A DNA stretch of 64,000 nt, from contig CAIJKY010000013.1 in the NCBI GenBank assembly GCA_903821365.1, forward strand, positions 84,752 to 148,751, read 5' to 3'. The notes under the pieces are model-generated. The model had not been told where the DNA came from. It saw nothing but the letters and a program-made list of their open reading frames with translations, and did not search any database. Position 1 is the stretch's first letter, and each line of letters starts with the position of its first letter. A program made the position numbers and the translations under genes. Origin of the DNA: an uncultured bacterium (GTDB lineage: Bacteria; Patescibacteriota; Saccharimonadia; Saccharimonadales; Saccharimonadaceae). Below are positions 32,238 through 41,381 of this stretch, one piece after another.

Positions 32238-33531
32238 TATCCCGCGGGAACAAAGTCGCTTCCTTAACGTTGTTTAAGCCAATGAGCTTCTGCGTCAAAC
32301 GCTCTAGACCGAGGCCAAAGCCACCGTGCGGCGGCATACCGTAGCGCATGGCGTTGAGTAGTGGCAAAAATCCGGGATCTTCAGGATCACCATGCGCAAG
32401 GTCTTTAAGCTGCTGCACAACTTTAGCGTACACGTTCTCTCGCATACTCCCTGTCGTAATCTCTACACCGCGAAAGAGCAAGTCGACTCGATCGGCGATC
32501 TCAGGGTTTTGCTCATTTGCCTTATGATAGAACTTCATTTCGCTCGCTGGCCATTCGCTGACGAATACTGCTTCAGACCCAAGATTCTTTTTTGCGTACT
32601 CGCAAATCCAGCGCTCTTCGTCAGGACGTAAGTCTTTTTCGCCAACGCTATTCTCGCCAGTCGCCTTCGAATACTTCTCATGAATCTCAGCCATTGAGAT
32701 CGTAGGAATCTCAGCTGGCAAAACAGGTTTTGTGGTGTTCCAGCGCTTTAATTCTGGCTCATGCGCCGCCCATACTTCGTCGACAACAGCATTCAATAAT
32801 CCGCTCAAAAATGACTTTAGATCTTCCAGCGTAATAAAGCCCATCTCACCATCTACTGACGTATATTCAGTCATATGTCGAGTTGTCGCACTTGCCTCGG
32901 CGCGATAGACTGGCGCAATCTCATACGCGCGCTCGAATACCCCAACCATCATCTGCTTATAAAATTGCGGGCTCTGTGCAAGCGTTGCAATCTTACCAAA
33001 GTAATCAAGCGTAAATACTTCCGCCCCACCTTCGGTTGCCTCAGCGAGCAGTTTTGGCGTATGCATCTCGGTAAAATGATGGGCGTCGAAATGACTACGG
33101 ATACTCTTTGTCACCGTTGCTTGAATTTCAAAAATAGCTCGTTCCTGCAAGTTGCGCAGTCCTATGACTCGGTTGTCGAATAACGTTTCGAGATTGTCTG
33201 GCTTATGGCCAAGCGGTTTGTCGATCTCAATTGGTGGTTCATCAGTAACCGGCACTAGAACAGTGATCTTAGCATCATGCAGCTCAGCGCCTCCTGGTGC
33301 TCGTTCTTCGCTTGTCACCTGCCCGCTTACCGCAAGCACTGTTCCGACCTGTAAGCCACGAAGCTTCTCAACCTCATCCTTGTCCTTGATAACCACCTGC
33401 ACCAAACCAGCTCGGTCGCGAACATTAATAAACGTCAGTCCACCAAGCAAACGCTTTTTATGAAGCCAGCCTTTGACTTCGATTGTTTTTCCTACGTGCA
33501 AATGGGCATCGCGAGTGATCGTTCGTTCCAT
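32218..33531 (-). CDS. aspS: aspartyl-tRNA synthetase, archaeal/non-discriminating type
   Basis: 437 aa, much shorter than the usual bacterial AspRS (about 590). N-terminal OB-fold anticodon domain (GWLHKKRLLGGLTFINVRDR), then class II core: motif 2 YEIAPVYRAEASATTRHMTEY and motif 3 GGFGLGLERLTQKLIG, without the bacterial GAD insertion. Such enzymes usually charge both tRNA-Asp and tRNA-Asn, the latter then amidated by GatCAB; the conserved loop identity that decides this was not resolved. Ribosome site AGGA 11 nt before ATG. Confidence 0.94.
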   Translation of the reverse strand: MERTITRDAHLHVGKTIEVKGWLHKKRLLGGLTFINVRDRAGLVQVVIKDKDEVEKLRGLQVGTVLAVSGQVTSEERAPGGAELHDAKITVLVPVTDEPPIEIDKPLGHKPDNLETLFDNRVIGLRNLQERAIFEIQATVTKSIRSHFDAHHFTEMHTPKLLAEATEGGAEVFTLDYFGKIATLAQSPQFYKQMMVGVFERAYEIAPVYRAEASATTRHMTEYTSVDGEMGFITLEDLKSFLSGLLNAVVDEVWAAHEPELKRWNTTKPVLPAEIPTISMAEIHEKYSKATGENSVGEKDLRPDEERWICEYAKKNLGSEAVFVSEWPASEMKFYHKANEQNPEIADRVDLLFRGVEITTGSMRENVYAKVVQQLKDLAHGDPEDPGFLPLLNAMRYGMPPHGGFGLGLERLTQKLIGLNNVKEATLFPRDINRLAP

Positions 33532-33595
33532 AAAGATTATTTCCTGACTATATTGTTAGCGAGATTTAGTAATGATTACTATAGTTATACCATAT

Positions 33596-34615
33596 TTAGA
33601 CGTCATTACGCTGGGCTGGTAGATTATTCTTTCTTGGATTTTTTTCTGCGACAGCTCGCAAATCATGATATTCGTCAAACTCATCAATAATTTTATGTCC
33701 AAGCAATGTCTCAACCACGTCCTCGAGACTCAAAAGACCGACAGTCTCGCGATAATTATTAACTACGATAAACAAATGATGGTGCGTCCTCAGGAAGGCT
33801 GCGAGCGCGGCATCAAGCCCATGATCCTCACGGATATAAAATACTTCTGGCTCCATCGCATCCCGCGCAAGCTTAACGTCCTTGTGGAGCGGCACCAGGT
33901 TATGCATATAGAGCATCCCCACCACATGATCAAGATCCTCCGCATACACCGGGAATCGACTGTGGCCGCTCTTGTGCAATCGATTCAGCACAACTGGCCC
34001 AAGCGTTTCAGTTTCGCGCACTGCCTCAATCACAGGGCCTGGCGTCATAACATCAATCACCCGCTTATCGCCAAACGCCAAACCATGCTCAAGCATCGTG
34101 CGCTCACGAGTGCTCAGGACATTTGTTTCAGCCAACTTATCGATGAGCTCTTGCTTTGAATAAACAAATGCCTGATCAGAAGCCATATCAGCCTCCGTGC
34201 GAAACCAGCGCAGAACTGGCCGGGCTTTCTCGGCAGCACGTAGAATAAACGGCTCGTATTGCGCATAGAGCTGCCCAGCCGTACGAACGACTAGTGGCGC
34301 ACGCACAGTTGCTTCAATCTGCAGCAACACAATAAACATTACTAAGATTGACCACCACGGACCAATCAGGCCCACCGTTACCACGATGACAATAACAAAT
34401 AAAAGCGTTTCGCTCAGATACTTTAACTCACGTACATCCGCAAGCAAACCGTCCCGACGCAAGCTATACTGAGCACTATCATCACCGTCCGCTGCCCGAC
34501 GACGCAACTCGTACTCCGACACCGCGCTCGACTGCAATCGCACGGCGCGGAGCGTGATTAACGCCCCCCACAACAGTACATCAATAATCACGAAGAAAAT
34601 AAACAACATCTTCAT
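33596..34615 (-). CDS. CNNM/HlyC-type membrane protein with CBS pair
   Basis: 339 aa. Two or more membrane segments (about residues 3-25, 65-105), then a linker (ERTMLEHGLAFGDKRVIDVMTPG) and two CBS domains (about 185-310) of the hemolysin C/CorC family. The membrane part is reduced compared with full DUF21 proteins. Family members move or sense Mg2+/Co2+. TACAAT lies just upstream of ATG 34615 with a second ATG two codons on (34609), so the exact start is uncertain by two codons. Confidence 0.8.
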   Translation of the reverse strand: MKMLFIFFVIIDVLLWGALITLRAVRLQSSAVSEYELRRRAADGDDSAQYSLRRDGLLADVRELKYLSETLLFVIVIVVTVGLIGPWWSILVMFIVLLQIEATVRAPLVVRTAGQLYAQYEPFILRAAEKARPVLRWFRTEADMASDQAFVYSKQELIDKLAETNVLSTRERTMLEHGLAFGDKRVIDVMTPGPVIEAVRETETLGPVVLNRLHKSGHSRFPVYAEDLDHVVGMLYMHNLVPLHKDVKLARDAMEPEVFYIREDHGLDAALAAFLRTHHHLFIVVNNYRETVGLLSLEDVVETLLGHKIIDEFDEYHDLRAVAEKNPRKNNLPAQRNDV

Positions 34616-34710
34616 TTGATTGTAGCACGCACGCCCCCTAGTAAAGTGCTTCGTAGGACGTTATTATAAGAACTACTGATGCCGAAATGTCTGAGAGGAG
34701 ACGAAAATAT

Positions 34711-35460
34711 ATGGATAAATGGAAATGGGTAATTTTTGCCGGAATTGCAGTACTCGCAATCGGTGGTCTTATATTAACGAAGCCGCAAGCAGCAACCTTC
34801 AACGGCGATCCTGCCAAGATCGTAGCGGGCGACCATGTCTACGGCAATAAAGACGCCAAAGTCGTTGTCATTGAATATGCCGACTTCCAATGTCCTGGCT
34901 GTGGCGCACTCTTTTCACCACTTAAAGAAGCGAAGGAAGCATACAAGGATAAAGTTGCTTTTGTTTACCGCTACATGCCGCTGACATCGATTCACCCGAA
35001 TGCGAAGGCCGCAGCCGCATCTGCTGAAGCTGCTGGACGCCAGAATAAATTCTGGGAGATGCATGATTTGCTCTATAGCAACCAAAATCAGTGGTCCGAG
35101 GCTTCTTCAAGCAGCCGCGGCGGTTACTTTGAAGCGTTTGCCCAGCAATTAGGCCTCAACATGGATCAGTATCGTAAAGATATTGCTAGCCAAGAAGTGT
35201 CAGATCGAATCGCTTACGACCTTGCCATAGCGAACAAAGCGGGGCTGCAGCTCAGCACGCCGACCGTCGTCATTAATGGCGTCACTATCGAGAGCACTAA
35301 GTTCTCTGAGCAATCAAATGGCCAAAGCGTCTTTAGCGCCAAGAAGATCAGCGAAGTGCTCGATGCTCAGCTCAAAGCCGTTGGTGAGACACCACCGTCC
35401 GCCGCCGCACCAAGCACGACATCCGAAACACCCGTCACTCAATCAAACGAAAATCAGTAA
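34711..35460 (+). CDS. DsbA/BdbD-like membrane-anchored thiol-disulfide oxidoreductase
   Basis: 249 aa from ATG 34711 behind GAGGAG; an earlier ATG at 34687 overlaps that ribosome site. N-terminal membrane helix (about residues 4-24), then a thioredoxin fold with alpha insertion: active site FQCPGCGAL (Cys pair near 62 and 65), cis-Pro LSTPTVVING, and a low-complexity Ser/Thr/Pro tail. It should oxidise cysteines in exported proteins, with DipZ as a possible reducing counterpart. Strong terminator directly after. Confidence 0.92.
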   Translation: MDKWKWVIFAGIAVLAIGGLILTKPQAATFNGDPAKIVAGDHVYGNKDAKVVVIEYADFQCPGCGALFSPLKEAKEAYKDKVAFVYRYMPLTSIHPNAKAAAASAEAAGRQNKFWEMHDLLYSNQNQWSEASSSSRGGYFEAFAQQLGLNMDQYRKDIASQEVSDRIAYDLAIANKAGLQLSTPTVVINGVTIESTKFSEQSNGQSVFSAKKISEVLDAQLKAVGETPPSAAAPSTTSETPVTQSNENQ

Positions 35461-35463
35461 CAT

Positions 35464-35494
35464 AAAAGAGCCGTGAAAGATCACGGCTCTTTTT
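35464..35494 (+). terminator. intrinsic terminator of the DsbA-like gene
   Basis: AAAAGAGCCGTGA-aaga-TCACGGCTCTTTTT, perfect stem with T-run. Confidence 0.93.
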
Positions 35495-35503
35495 CTATAC
35501 TTC

Positions 35504-35555
35504 AAAAAACTAAAACACCCGCCCGAAATGTTTATAAGCATTTACTGGGCGGGTG
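35504..35555 (-). terminator. terminator of the 29-aa peptide unit
   Basis: On the minus strand CACCCGCCC and GGGCGGGTG form a perfect 9-bp stem (long loop that itself pairs AAATG/CATTT), followed by TTTTAGTTTTTT. Confidence 0.8.
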
Positions 35556-35595
35556 CGACGTCTATTGTGAGCTAATCAGTACGAAAGGTACGTGA

Positions 35596-35685
35596 TTAGT
35601 GCGCGATATATTCGAGCCAAGTTGGCGCAACGTCTACCGGTATCCGTTTGCTCCTTGAAGGAACGACACGGATGGTGATAGGCAT
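35596..35685 (-). CDS. 29-aa basic peptide
   Basis: ATG at 35685, TAA at 35596, preceded by AACAAGGAGTTACCAT with an ideal ribosome site. The peptide begins MPITIRVVPSRSKRIPVDVA and ends WLEYIAH. No similarity recognised. It sits in a dedicated transcription unit: consensus promoter, about 160-nt structured leader, peptide, hairpin CTAATCA/TGATTAG just past the stop, terminator. Whether the peptide or the RNA is the product is open. Confidence 0.6.
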   Translation of the reverse strand: MPITIRVVPSRSKRIPVDVAPTWLEYIAH

Positions 35686-35845
35686 ATGGTAACTCCTTGT
35701 TAAGTGGTAATGCACCAAAGACAGGTGTCTAGCCCCTAAGCATTTTCCGTATTGGCCTGTGTGACGCGGTTGCTGCGTTGGATCGGAAAATTGCGTCCTT
35801 TGGAAAACAAATTGTGTCTTCTGATGACCTTGCAAAAAACACAAA
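35686..35845 (-). ncRNA. structured leader RNA of the 29-aa peptide
   Basis: Read on the minus strand: an 8-bp helix ATTTTCCG/CGGAAAAT (35791-35784 with 35749-35742) encloses hairpin ACGC-AGCAACC-GCGT; downstream GACACCTGTC and CACC/GGTG form further stems before the ribosome site. It matches no riboswitch class I know. Could be a regulatory leader or an sRNA. Confidence 0.5.
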
Positions 35846-35849
35846 AAGT

Positions 35850-35878
35850 AGTATAGCAAACATTTTACTTATTGTCAA
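35850..35878 (-). promoter_or_regulatory. consensus promoter of the leader/29-aa unit
   Basis: TTGACA (35878-35873), 17-nt spacer, TATACT (35855-35850) on the minus strand. Confidence 0.85.
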
Positions 35879-35931
35879 TACTACAGCGAACCGCAAGCGT
35901 TATAAACTTGGCCTCTGGCCCCTGTTAAAAG

Positions 35932-36879
35932 CTAAATAATGCGACGTTTGCGCGCCCACATCAAAAGCAGCACTGTCGCCACCACGACGACCGTTATAAG
36001 CAGTACAAATCCACGCAAATCATGGGCATCGTCGGTCTTCGTTTGAAAGGGCAAATCAATGTTCATGCCATACATACCGAAAAAGACATTTGGCAAAGTA
36101 ATCGCAACCGTTGCTGCGGTCAACCACTTCATCGAGCGGTTCAAGTTGTTACTGGCGATTGTCGAATAGGCATCGCGAATACTGGCCACTGTTTTGATAT
36201 TACTACGACACGCTTCGATTGATTGCTCGTTATTCAGCAGCAAGTCCTCTACCAAATCTTGGTCTTCATGGTATAGCTGAATATGCCGTCCAAGCAATAG
36301 CCTCCTGAGAATAGCAGTCGTTGGCAGCAGTGCCGAGAGGAATTCGTTGAGCTCATCTTCAATCATGACAAAATTAACAAAATCATCATTGTTAATGTCA
36401 TGCTGCTTCAGTTGTACCCGCATAAATTTGATCTGTCGGCCAACATTATTGATAAATGTCTCATACTGATCGGCAATTTGCGACAATATCTGCAAGAGAA
36501 GCTTTGTACGCTGAGTAGTTGCAAAATCAATCTTGCCGCTGATAAAGCGTTGGATGCGCGGCAGGTCTCGAGTCGCAATGGTCATAAAAATATTCGGACC
36601 TATCACGAACAGCAGCGGCGCAGTCGTTATCTCAACATCTTCTGTCGTAAACGCGTAACGCACAAAGATATAGCTCGTGTCGCCCTCTTTTTCAAGCCGA
36701 GGCATCTCTTCGGCATCAAGTGAGTCTTGAAGATGGCCGGCATCAAGCTTAAAGTCACGAACAAGCGACTCTATCTCTTGTTCGGTTGGACTCTCAACAC
36801 ACACCCAAGCACCCGATTGGTATTCAGGGAGTTCGTTGACGGTTTTTGAGCGGAGGTTTTTATAAAAGTATCGAATCAT
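35932..36879 (-). CDS. corA: CorA-family Mg2+/Co2+ channel
   Basis: 315 aa from ATG 36879 (MIRYFYKNL); a GTG four codons upstream is also possible. Long cytoplasmic alpha/beta domain, then two membrane helices at the C-terminus with the signature FFGMYGMN between them and a basic end ARKRR. Forms a pentameric channel for divalent cations. Complete. Confidence 0.93.
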   Translation of the reverse strand: MIRYFYKNLRSKTVNELPEYQSGAWVCVESPTEQEIESLVRDFKLDAGHLQDSLDAEEMPRLEKEGDTSYIFVRYAFTTEDVEITTAPLLFVIGPNIFMTIATRDLPRIQRFISGKIDFATTQRTKLLLQILSQIADQYETFINNVGRQIKFMRVQLKQHDINNDDFVNFVMIEDELNEFLSALLPTTAILRRLLLGRHIQLYHEDQDLVEDLLLNNEQSIEACRSNIKTVASIRDAYSTIASNNLNRSMKWLTAATVAITLPNVFFGMYGMNIDLPFQTKTDDAHDLRGFVLLITVVVVATVLLLMWARKRRII

Positions 36880-36944
36880 AAGCGTGAGCACTATATACTA
36901 AGGGTTAGTATACGCGCAAAAACCGTTATAAACAAAGCCTGTTA

Positions 36945-37502
36945 ATGAATACTCCAAAACTTCGCCACGAGCTTCGCAAGAGCCGACACAAAGTACGCTT
37001 GCCATTTGGTGCACAGCGTTTTTTATCAGTGCTTGAAGGTGTCGAGGGCGGCTTTGCAATTAGCACTGGCGTCGTAGCAGGGCTAAGCTTTGCCAGTATT
37101 ACCGACCGGCGATTACTGCTAACAACAGCGGCGATTAGTATAATGGTCAATGGCTTTAACGCTGCCGCCATGAAATACACTGCCGAACACTACGAGGATG
37201 AGCTGGATGGCAAAGAAAAGCACCATAAGGCCGAAGCCTATCTATTGCCCGCCGCTATAGAATTTACAGCCTATTTCATTATTTGCGGCATAACACTATT
37301 GCCACTCATGTTCTTTCCCTATCATGTCGAAGCGGTGATTTGGTGCGTTACGCTAACAACGTTAGTGCTATTCGCAGCTGGAGCCTGGAAAGGCTATTTG
37401 TTGAGCATGAGAAAGCCACTGCACGACGGTATCGAGCTGGCACTACTTGGTTTATTCATTGTCGGTGTTGGTGCGATGGCTGGATTCTTGATCAACCTAT
37501 AG
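36945..37502 (+). CDS. VIT1/CCC1-like membrane protein
   Basis: 185 aa. Basic N-terminus (KLRHELRKSRHKVRLP), then five hydrophobic segments. First helix EGVEGGFAISTGVVAGLSFA and the second with NGFNAAAMKYTAEHYEDE match the VIT family layout (charged residues inside helices 1 and 2 that bind Fe2+/Mn2+). Export of iron or manganese is plausible. 3' end overlaps the pilin gene by 6 bp. Confidence 0.75.
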   Translation: MNTPKLRHELRKSRHKVRLPFGAQRFLSVLEGVEGGFAISTGVVAGLSFASITDRRLLLTTAAISIMVNGFNAAAMKYTAEHYEDELDGKEKHHKAEAYLLPAAIEFTAYFIICGITLLPLMFFPYHVEAVIWCVTLTTLVLFAAGAWKGYLLSMRKPLHDGIELALLGLFIVGVGAMAGFLINL

Positions 37503-38120
37503 CGTGGATGGGTCGGGCAAGGCGATTCGGCACGCCGTATTCGGCCCAATATTACCCGATGATGTTGCGCCAGTTGTGTCGACGTTCGCCACTCCTGTTA
37601 TGCCTGGCACAATCGGTCGAAGGATACAGTCTTGGTTGTTACCTTCGAGGACATAAATTAATGCCGGATAATTAGCAACACCGTTTATGGCGTCCGTCGA
37701 CCGTAAGCTAATGCTTCGGTAGATAACAGTCCCCGTACCTGCGAGTGGCTGACTTGGGAAAGTCGGCAAGCTGGGGGCGTATGCCTGCAGCGCGGCATTC
37801 ATTGGAGCATTCGGATGTTTTACGTTTGTCGAAGCGAAACAATCTTCATCCGGGTTAGCGTCCATGTCAGTCGGCAAATAACCGCTACCGAGGCAGTTAT
37901 GGCCGCCTGTTGCAGCGTATGGCGGATACTTATTATTGTCAGCAATGTAAATCTTGAATAATTTAACCCATTCTTTAGCGTCGGCAATTCGCTCGGTGTT
38001 ACGCGCTTGACGCTGCGTTTGCGTAAAGCTAGAGATAACAATGACCGCCAAAATACCTATCACGACGATGACAATAAGCAGTTCGACGATTGTGAAGCCT
38101 TGATTTTTAGTTTTAAGCAT
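37497..38120 (-). CDS. type IV pilin-like protein
   Basis: 207 aa from ATG 38120; the frame is open upstream but the prepilin leader begins here. Leader MLKTKNQG, then processing site G-FTIVELLIVIVVIG with Glu at +5, N-terminal helix, and a globular domain with several Cys (HNCLGSG, DEDCFAST, DCILRP, TACRIA). Exported and assembled by a type IV pilus machinery, whose prepilin peptidase and ATPase genes are not in the window. TACAAT lies 12 nt before the ATG. Confidence 0.9.
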   Translation of the reverse strand: MLKTKNQGFTIVELLIVIVVIGILAVIVISSFTQTQRQARNTERIADAKEWVKLFKIYIADNNKYPPYAATGGHNCLGSGYLPTDMDANPDEDCFASTNVKHPNAPMNAALQAYAPSLPTFPSQPLAGTGTVIYRSISLRSTDAINGVANYPALIYVLEGNNQDCILRPIVPGITGVANVDTTGATSSGNIGPNTACRIALPDPSTL

Positions 38121-38217
38121 AGCGTTAGCATTATTGTAGCATGTAACACACCGGCCTTGGACATCAGCCCAAAGCCATGAGATACTAAGAACAAATGGTG
38201 GAAAAAAACTAACACGT

Positions 38218-39987
38218 ATGGCAGGGGATGTCTTTGGCGAGTTAAGCCTTATTATTGCGATTGCCACAGGCATCAGCTTAATTATGCGCTGGCTTAAACA
38301 GCCGCTGCTCGTCGGCTACATTCTGACTGGTATCATTGTTGGGCCGTCATTTTTGCATGTCATAGGCAACGGCCCGGCGTTTGAAAACTTTAGTGAAATT
38401 GGCATTGCCTTGTTGCTCTTTATTATTGGCCTTGAGCTAAAATTAAGTGTCATAAAAACACTCGGTAAGACAGTTATGCTGACAGCAATAACTACGATCG
38501 TGGGCATCGGTCTTATTGGCTATCTGACATGCTTGACGCTAGGATTCCCCCCACAAGCTTCCCTGCTAATGGCAACTGCCCTCACCTTCTCCAGCACGAT
38601 CATCATCGTCAAAGTATTTAATGACCGTAAAGAAAGCGGTCGTCTATACGCTCAAATCGCTATTGGTGTTCTGTTGTTTGAAGATATACTCGCGACGATA
38701 GCGCTGCTATTTGTTAACTCTGGCGACACCGACACAAGCCTGCTTACGCCAATCGCTTCAATACCCTTTGCGCAAGATTTTGAACGTGACCTCCAAAACT
38801 TTTTGATAGGCACTGATACATTAACGATATTTAATCTAATTATTAAGGGTGCCTTGCTTGCCGGGATGTTATGGGTGGCGAGCAGCAAACTCTTACCTAA
38901 AGTGGCGCATCACGTCGCCAAATCTCCAGAACTACTGTTTCTTAGCGCTATTGCCTGGGGCTTTGGCATCGCAAGCATCTTTAAGCTGGCTGGCTTCTCA
39001 ATCGAGATCGGCGCCTTGTTTGCTGGCGTAGCCTTGTCGTCGCTTCCGTATACCCAAGAGATTGGCGCCCGACTCAAGCCACTTCGTGATTTCTTTATCG
39101 TGCTGTTCTTTGTCGTGCTTGGCGAATCGCTTGAGATGGATAACTTGCTGGCGGCACTTGGCCCAGCCTTAATTCTTTCGGCAGTGGTATTACTGTCAAA
39201 GCCGATATTGGTCATGACAAGTCTCGGTTTCTTGGGCTACACAAAACGTACTAGTTTTAAAGCGGCCGTACCTCTATCGCAGATTAGTGAATTCTCGATT
39301 ATCCTGGTTGTGCTTGGCGTCAGTAGTGGTATCGTCGATCATCATGCAGCAGCCGTCATCACCCTCGTTGCTATTATCACGATTGGTGCCTCGGCCTATC
39401 TCATGCAATACGACAGTGTCTTGTTCGCCCGTTTCGGCAAAGGCCTACAGCTCTTTGAACGACGGGTTATCCGTGAACATAGACACCACCAAGATATCTA
39501 TCCACTTGTGCTTTTTGGCTACAAAAAAGGTGGCCATGAATTTATCAAAGCTTTCGAGAGCATGCATAAGAAGTTCGTTATTGTTGACTATAATCCAGAA
39601 GTTATTGAGAGCCTTGAACGCCAGCGTTTTAACGTCATGTACGGTGATGCGACTGATAGCGAACTACTCGATGAGCTCAACCTGCCAAAGGTGAAATTAT
39701 TTGTTAGTACAATCGGCGACCATGCAACTAATATTTGGTTAGTGAAGCATATTACCGCGCATAACAAAGAGGCCGTTATTATCTGCAACTCAGAGAATTA
39801 TAATGATGCCGCCGAACTTTACCGGCATGGGGCAACCTATGTTATGATTCCGCACTACATCGGCTCAGAACGTATCAGCAGCTTCATAAAACGCAACGGC
39901 CTTAATAAAGGACATTTCGACCGTTACCGTGAAAAACATCTCGTCTCAATCGGTCGAGCCGCACTCAGCCATCAGCATTTATCGTAA
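38218..39987 (+). CDS. Kef/RosB-type monovalent cation:proton antiporter with TrkA-N domain
   Basis: 589 aa. Twelve or so membrane helices (residues 5-385; CPA2 fold: KQPLLVGYILTGIIVGPS), then a cytoplasmic Rossmann RCK/TrkA-N domain from about 420 (VLFGYKKGGHEFIKAFE ... VDYNPEVIE) that gates by nucleotide or ligand. The Rossmann motif reads GYKKGG rather than GxGxxG, so NAD binding may be weak. K+ or Na+ exchange for H+. Confidence 0.88.
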   Translation: MAGDVFGELSLIIAIATGISLIMRWLKQPLLVGYILTGIIVGPSFLHVIGNGPAFENFSEIGIALLLFIIGLELKLSVIKTLGKTVMLTAITTIVGIGLIGYLTCLTLGFPPQASLLMATALTFSSTIIIVKVFNDRKESGRLYAQIAIGVLLFEDILATIALLFVNSGDTDTSLLTPIASIPFAQDFERDLQNFLIGTDTLTIFNLIIKGALLAGMLWVASSKLLPKVAHHVAKSPELLFLSAIAWGFGIASIFKLAGFSIEIGALFAGVALSSLPYTQEIGARLKPLRDFFIVLFFVVLGESLEMDNLLAALGPALILSAVVLLSKPILVMTSLGFLGYTKRTSFKAAVPLSQISEFSIILVVLGVSSGIVDHHAAAVITLVAIITIGASAYLMQYDSVLFARFGKGLQLFERRVIREHRHHQDIYPLVLFGYKKGGHEFIKAFESMHKKFVIVDYNPEVIESLERQRFNVMYGDATDSELLDELNLPKVKLFVSTIGDHATNIWLVKHITAHNKEAVIICNSENYNDAAELYRHGATYVMIPHYIGSERISSFIKRNGLNKGHFDRYREKHLVSIGRAALSHQHLS

Positions 39988-41256
39988 AGCTGCTTGCTTC
40001 GCCTTTCGCTCACGTCGCTGCTGCTCTTTTTGACGCCAATGCGCACGGCCTTCATTAAGCGATAAGGTAAAAATTGCGATGACACCTAACTGTCTCTGCC
40101 CAGGAGCACTTTGATTGTGATAGATGATCGATCCATCGCTCAGAGCCTCACCTTTGCACGCGGGACAGTATATGCCCTCTTTCGTTATTTTCGCATCAAC
40201 TACTTTGCCACAATTCGGGAGCGGACAGGTGACACAGCGGAGCGTATCGCTGCTTACCATGCCCATTGACTCTATAATCTGTGTTGTCGAACCTGCATTA
40301 TCCGGACAGTCACCACTAAAATCACCTTGCGCTTGATGTGTTGTTACCGTAGCATCACTGATTGACTCAACAACATGCCCATGCAACTGCGCATCAATTG
40401 CCGCAGCCGCTCGTTGGCGCAATGCTTCGAGTTTTGGCGCTCGCTGCTTGGGGTCACGCACGGCCGCTACCACAGCGTCAACTGCGCGCATGTGTTCATC
40501 AAATAAGCTTGTCTGTGACTGCACATACGATAACGCGTCTTGCTTTGTTGCAAAGCGGCTGCCCGCGTACCATGTGCCACCTAGTTGTTCGCGCAGCACT
40601 TCGTCATAACTGCTTCGTGCTAGAGCTGGTAAAAATTCAGCTTCTTGATCAGTTGCCGTAAAGACGTGACGTCGAGCCAAAAATTGTTCCGAGCTTATGT
40701 CATCTGGCACTTCGGTATCACCGAATGCTGCCGCCACCGCTCTTAGACCCTGCATGTTCGACTGGTCGAGTGATATCGTCGTCGAACGAACTCGGGCTCC
40801 ATCGGCTTGATACATACGGACCATCGATCGAAGCCTTTGACGATTGTATCCGCCAATCGTCGCAGTGCCGTCGCGCACAGCATCAGGCACCGGTGAAATA
40901 ATCAGCAACATATTACCGTCAAGCTCGCCACGGGCTAAGGCCTCTACCCAGTATGCTTCATCTTCTTCAAGCATCGCTCGCTCTGCTTCAAAAGCATTCT
41001 CTGGCTCAATTTCTGCGCGGCGCTGGGCCACTGCTACCCAACGCCCAATTACTTCGGCGAAACGATCACCAAACTCAGAGTAAACATGTCCAGCATCATC
41101 GACGGTAAAGTCAATTGGAGTCTCAAGTGACAAGCTTAAACGCTCCGATATATCGGTCGCCTCTTCAAAGCGACGAAAAGCTTCGTAGCGTTCATGATTT
41201 TCTTGCTGCCAATATTCGGCGCTAGCGCCACCAGTTGTATTCTGTAATTGAGACAT
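39979..41256 (-). CDS. uncharacterised zinc-ribbon protein under a cobalamin-type riboswitch
   Basis: 425 aa from ATG 41256 behind AGCAGGAACA. Helical, acidic N-terminal half (residues 1-330) with no membrane segment, a run of WVAVAQRRAEIEPENAFEAE-like helices, and near the C-terminus a four-Cys ribbon: CVTCPLPNCGK ... YCPACKGEA (about 350-385). Basic tail QKEQQRRERKAKQAALR. No enzyme family recognised; zinc ribbon plus basic tail suggests nucleic-acid or protein binding. The leader carries a class II cobalamin riboswitch (41283-41376), which would tie the gene to vitamin B12 supply. 3' end overlaps the Kef gene by 9 bp. Confidence 0.75.
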   Translation of the reverse strand: MSQLQNTTGGASAEYWQQENHERYEAFRRFEEATDISERLSLSLETPIDFTVDDAGHVYSEFGDRFAEVIGRWVAVAQRRAEIEPENAFEAERAMLEEDEAYWVEALARGELDGNMLLIISPVPDAVRDGTATIGGYNRQRLRSMVRMYQADGARVRSTTISLDQSNMQGLRAVAAAFGDTEVPDDISSEQFLARRHVFTATDQEAEFLPALARSSYDEVLREQLGGTWYAGSRFATKQDALSYVQSQTSLFDEHMRAVDAVVAAVRDPKQRAPKLEALRQRAAAAIDAQLHGHVVESISDATVTTHQAQGDFSGDCPDNAGSTTQIIESMGMVSSDTLRCVTCPLPNCGKVVDAKITKEGIYCPACKGEALSDGSIIYHNQSAPGQRQLGVIAIFTLSLNEGRAHWRQKEQQRRERKAKQAALR

Positions 41257-41282
41257 TGTTCCTGCTCGGGAAACGCGAGATA

Positions 41283-41376
41283 CCACACGCTAGACGCGCG
41301 GCCAAGTAGCTCAATCTGTGTCGGACTTTAACCGTTGCGGCACAGCGCATGAGTTTCACATGCTTCCAGATTGATA
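41283..41376 (-). promoter_or_regulatory. cobalamin riboswitch, class II-like
   Basis: Read on the minus strand: P3 CAATCTG/CAGATTG (41373-41367 with 41318-41312), J3/4 GAA, P4 hairpin GCATG-TGAAACT-CATGC containing the conserved GTGAAA-TC, then GCTG-CCGCAAC-GT and CGGTTAAAGTCCGA as in known cobalamin receptors, and P13 CCGCGC-GTCTAGC-GTGTGG for the loop-loop contact. The next ribosome site lies 14-20 nt further on, so control of translation is likely. It starts directly after an extended -10 box. Confidence 0.82.
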
Positions 41377-41381
41377 CGGCG

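Noticed and set aside
35596..35859. An 87-codon minus-strand reading of the 29-aa peptide region
   Set aside because: The longer frame would begin inside the structured leader without a ribosome site; the short frame at 35685 has AAGGAG.
37503..37675. Plus-strand frame over the pilin gene
   Set aside because: A shadow of the pilin coding strand with no start signal and no recognisable domain.
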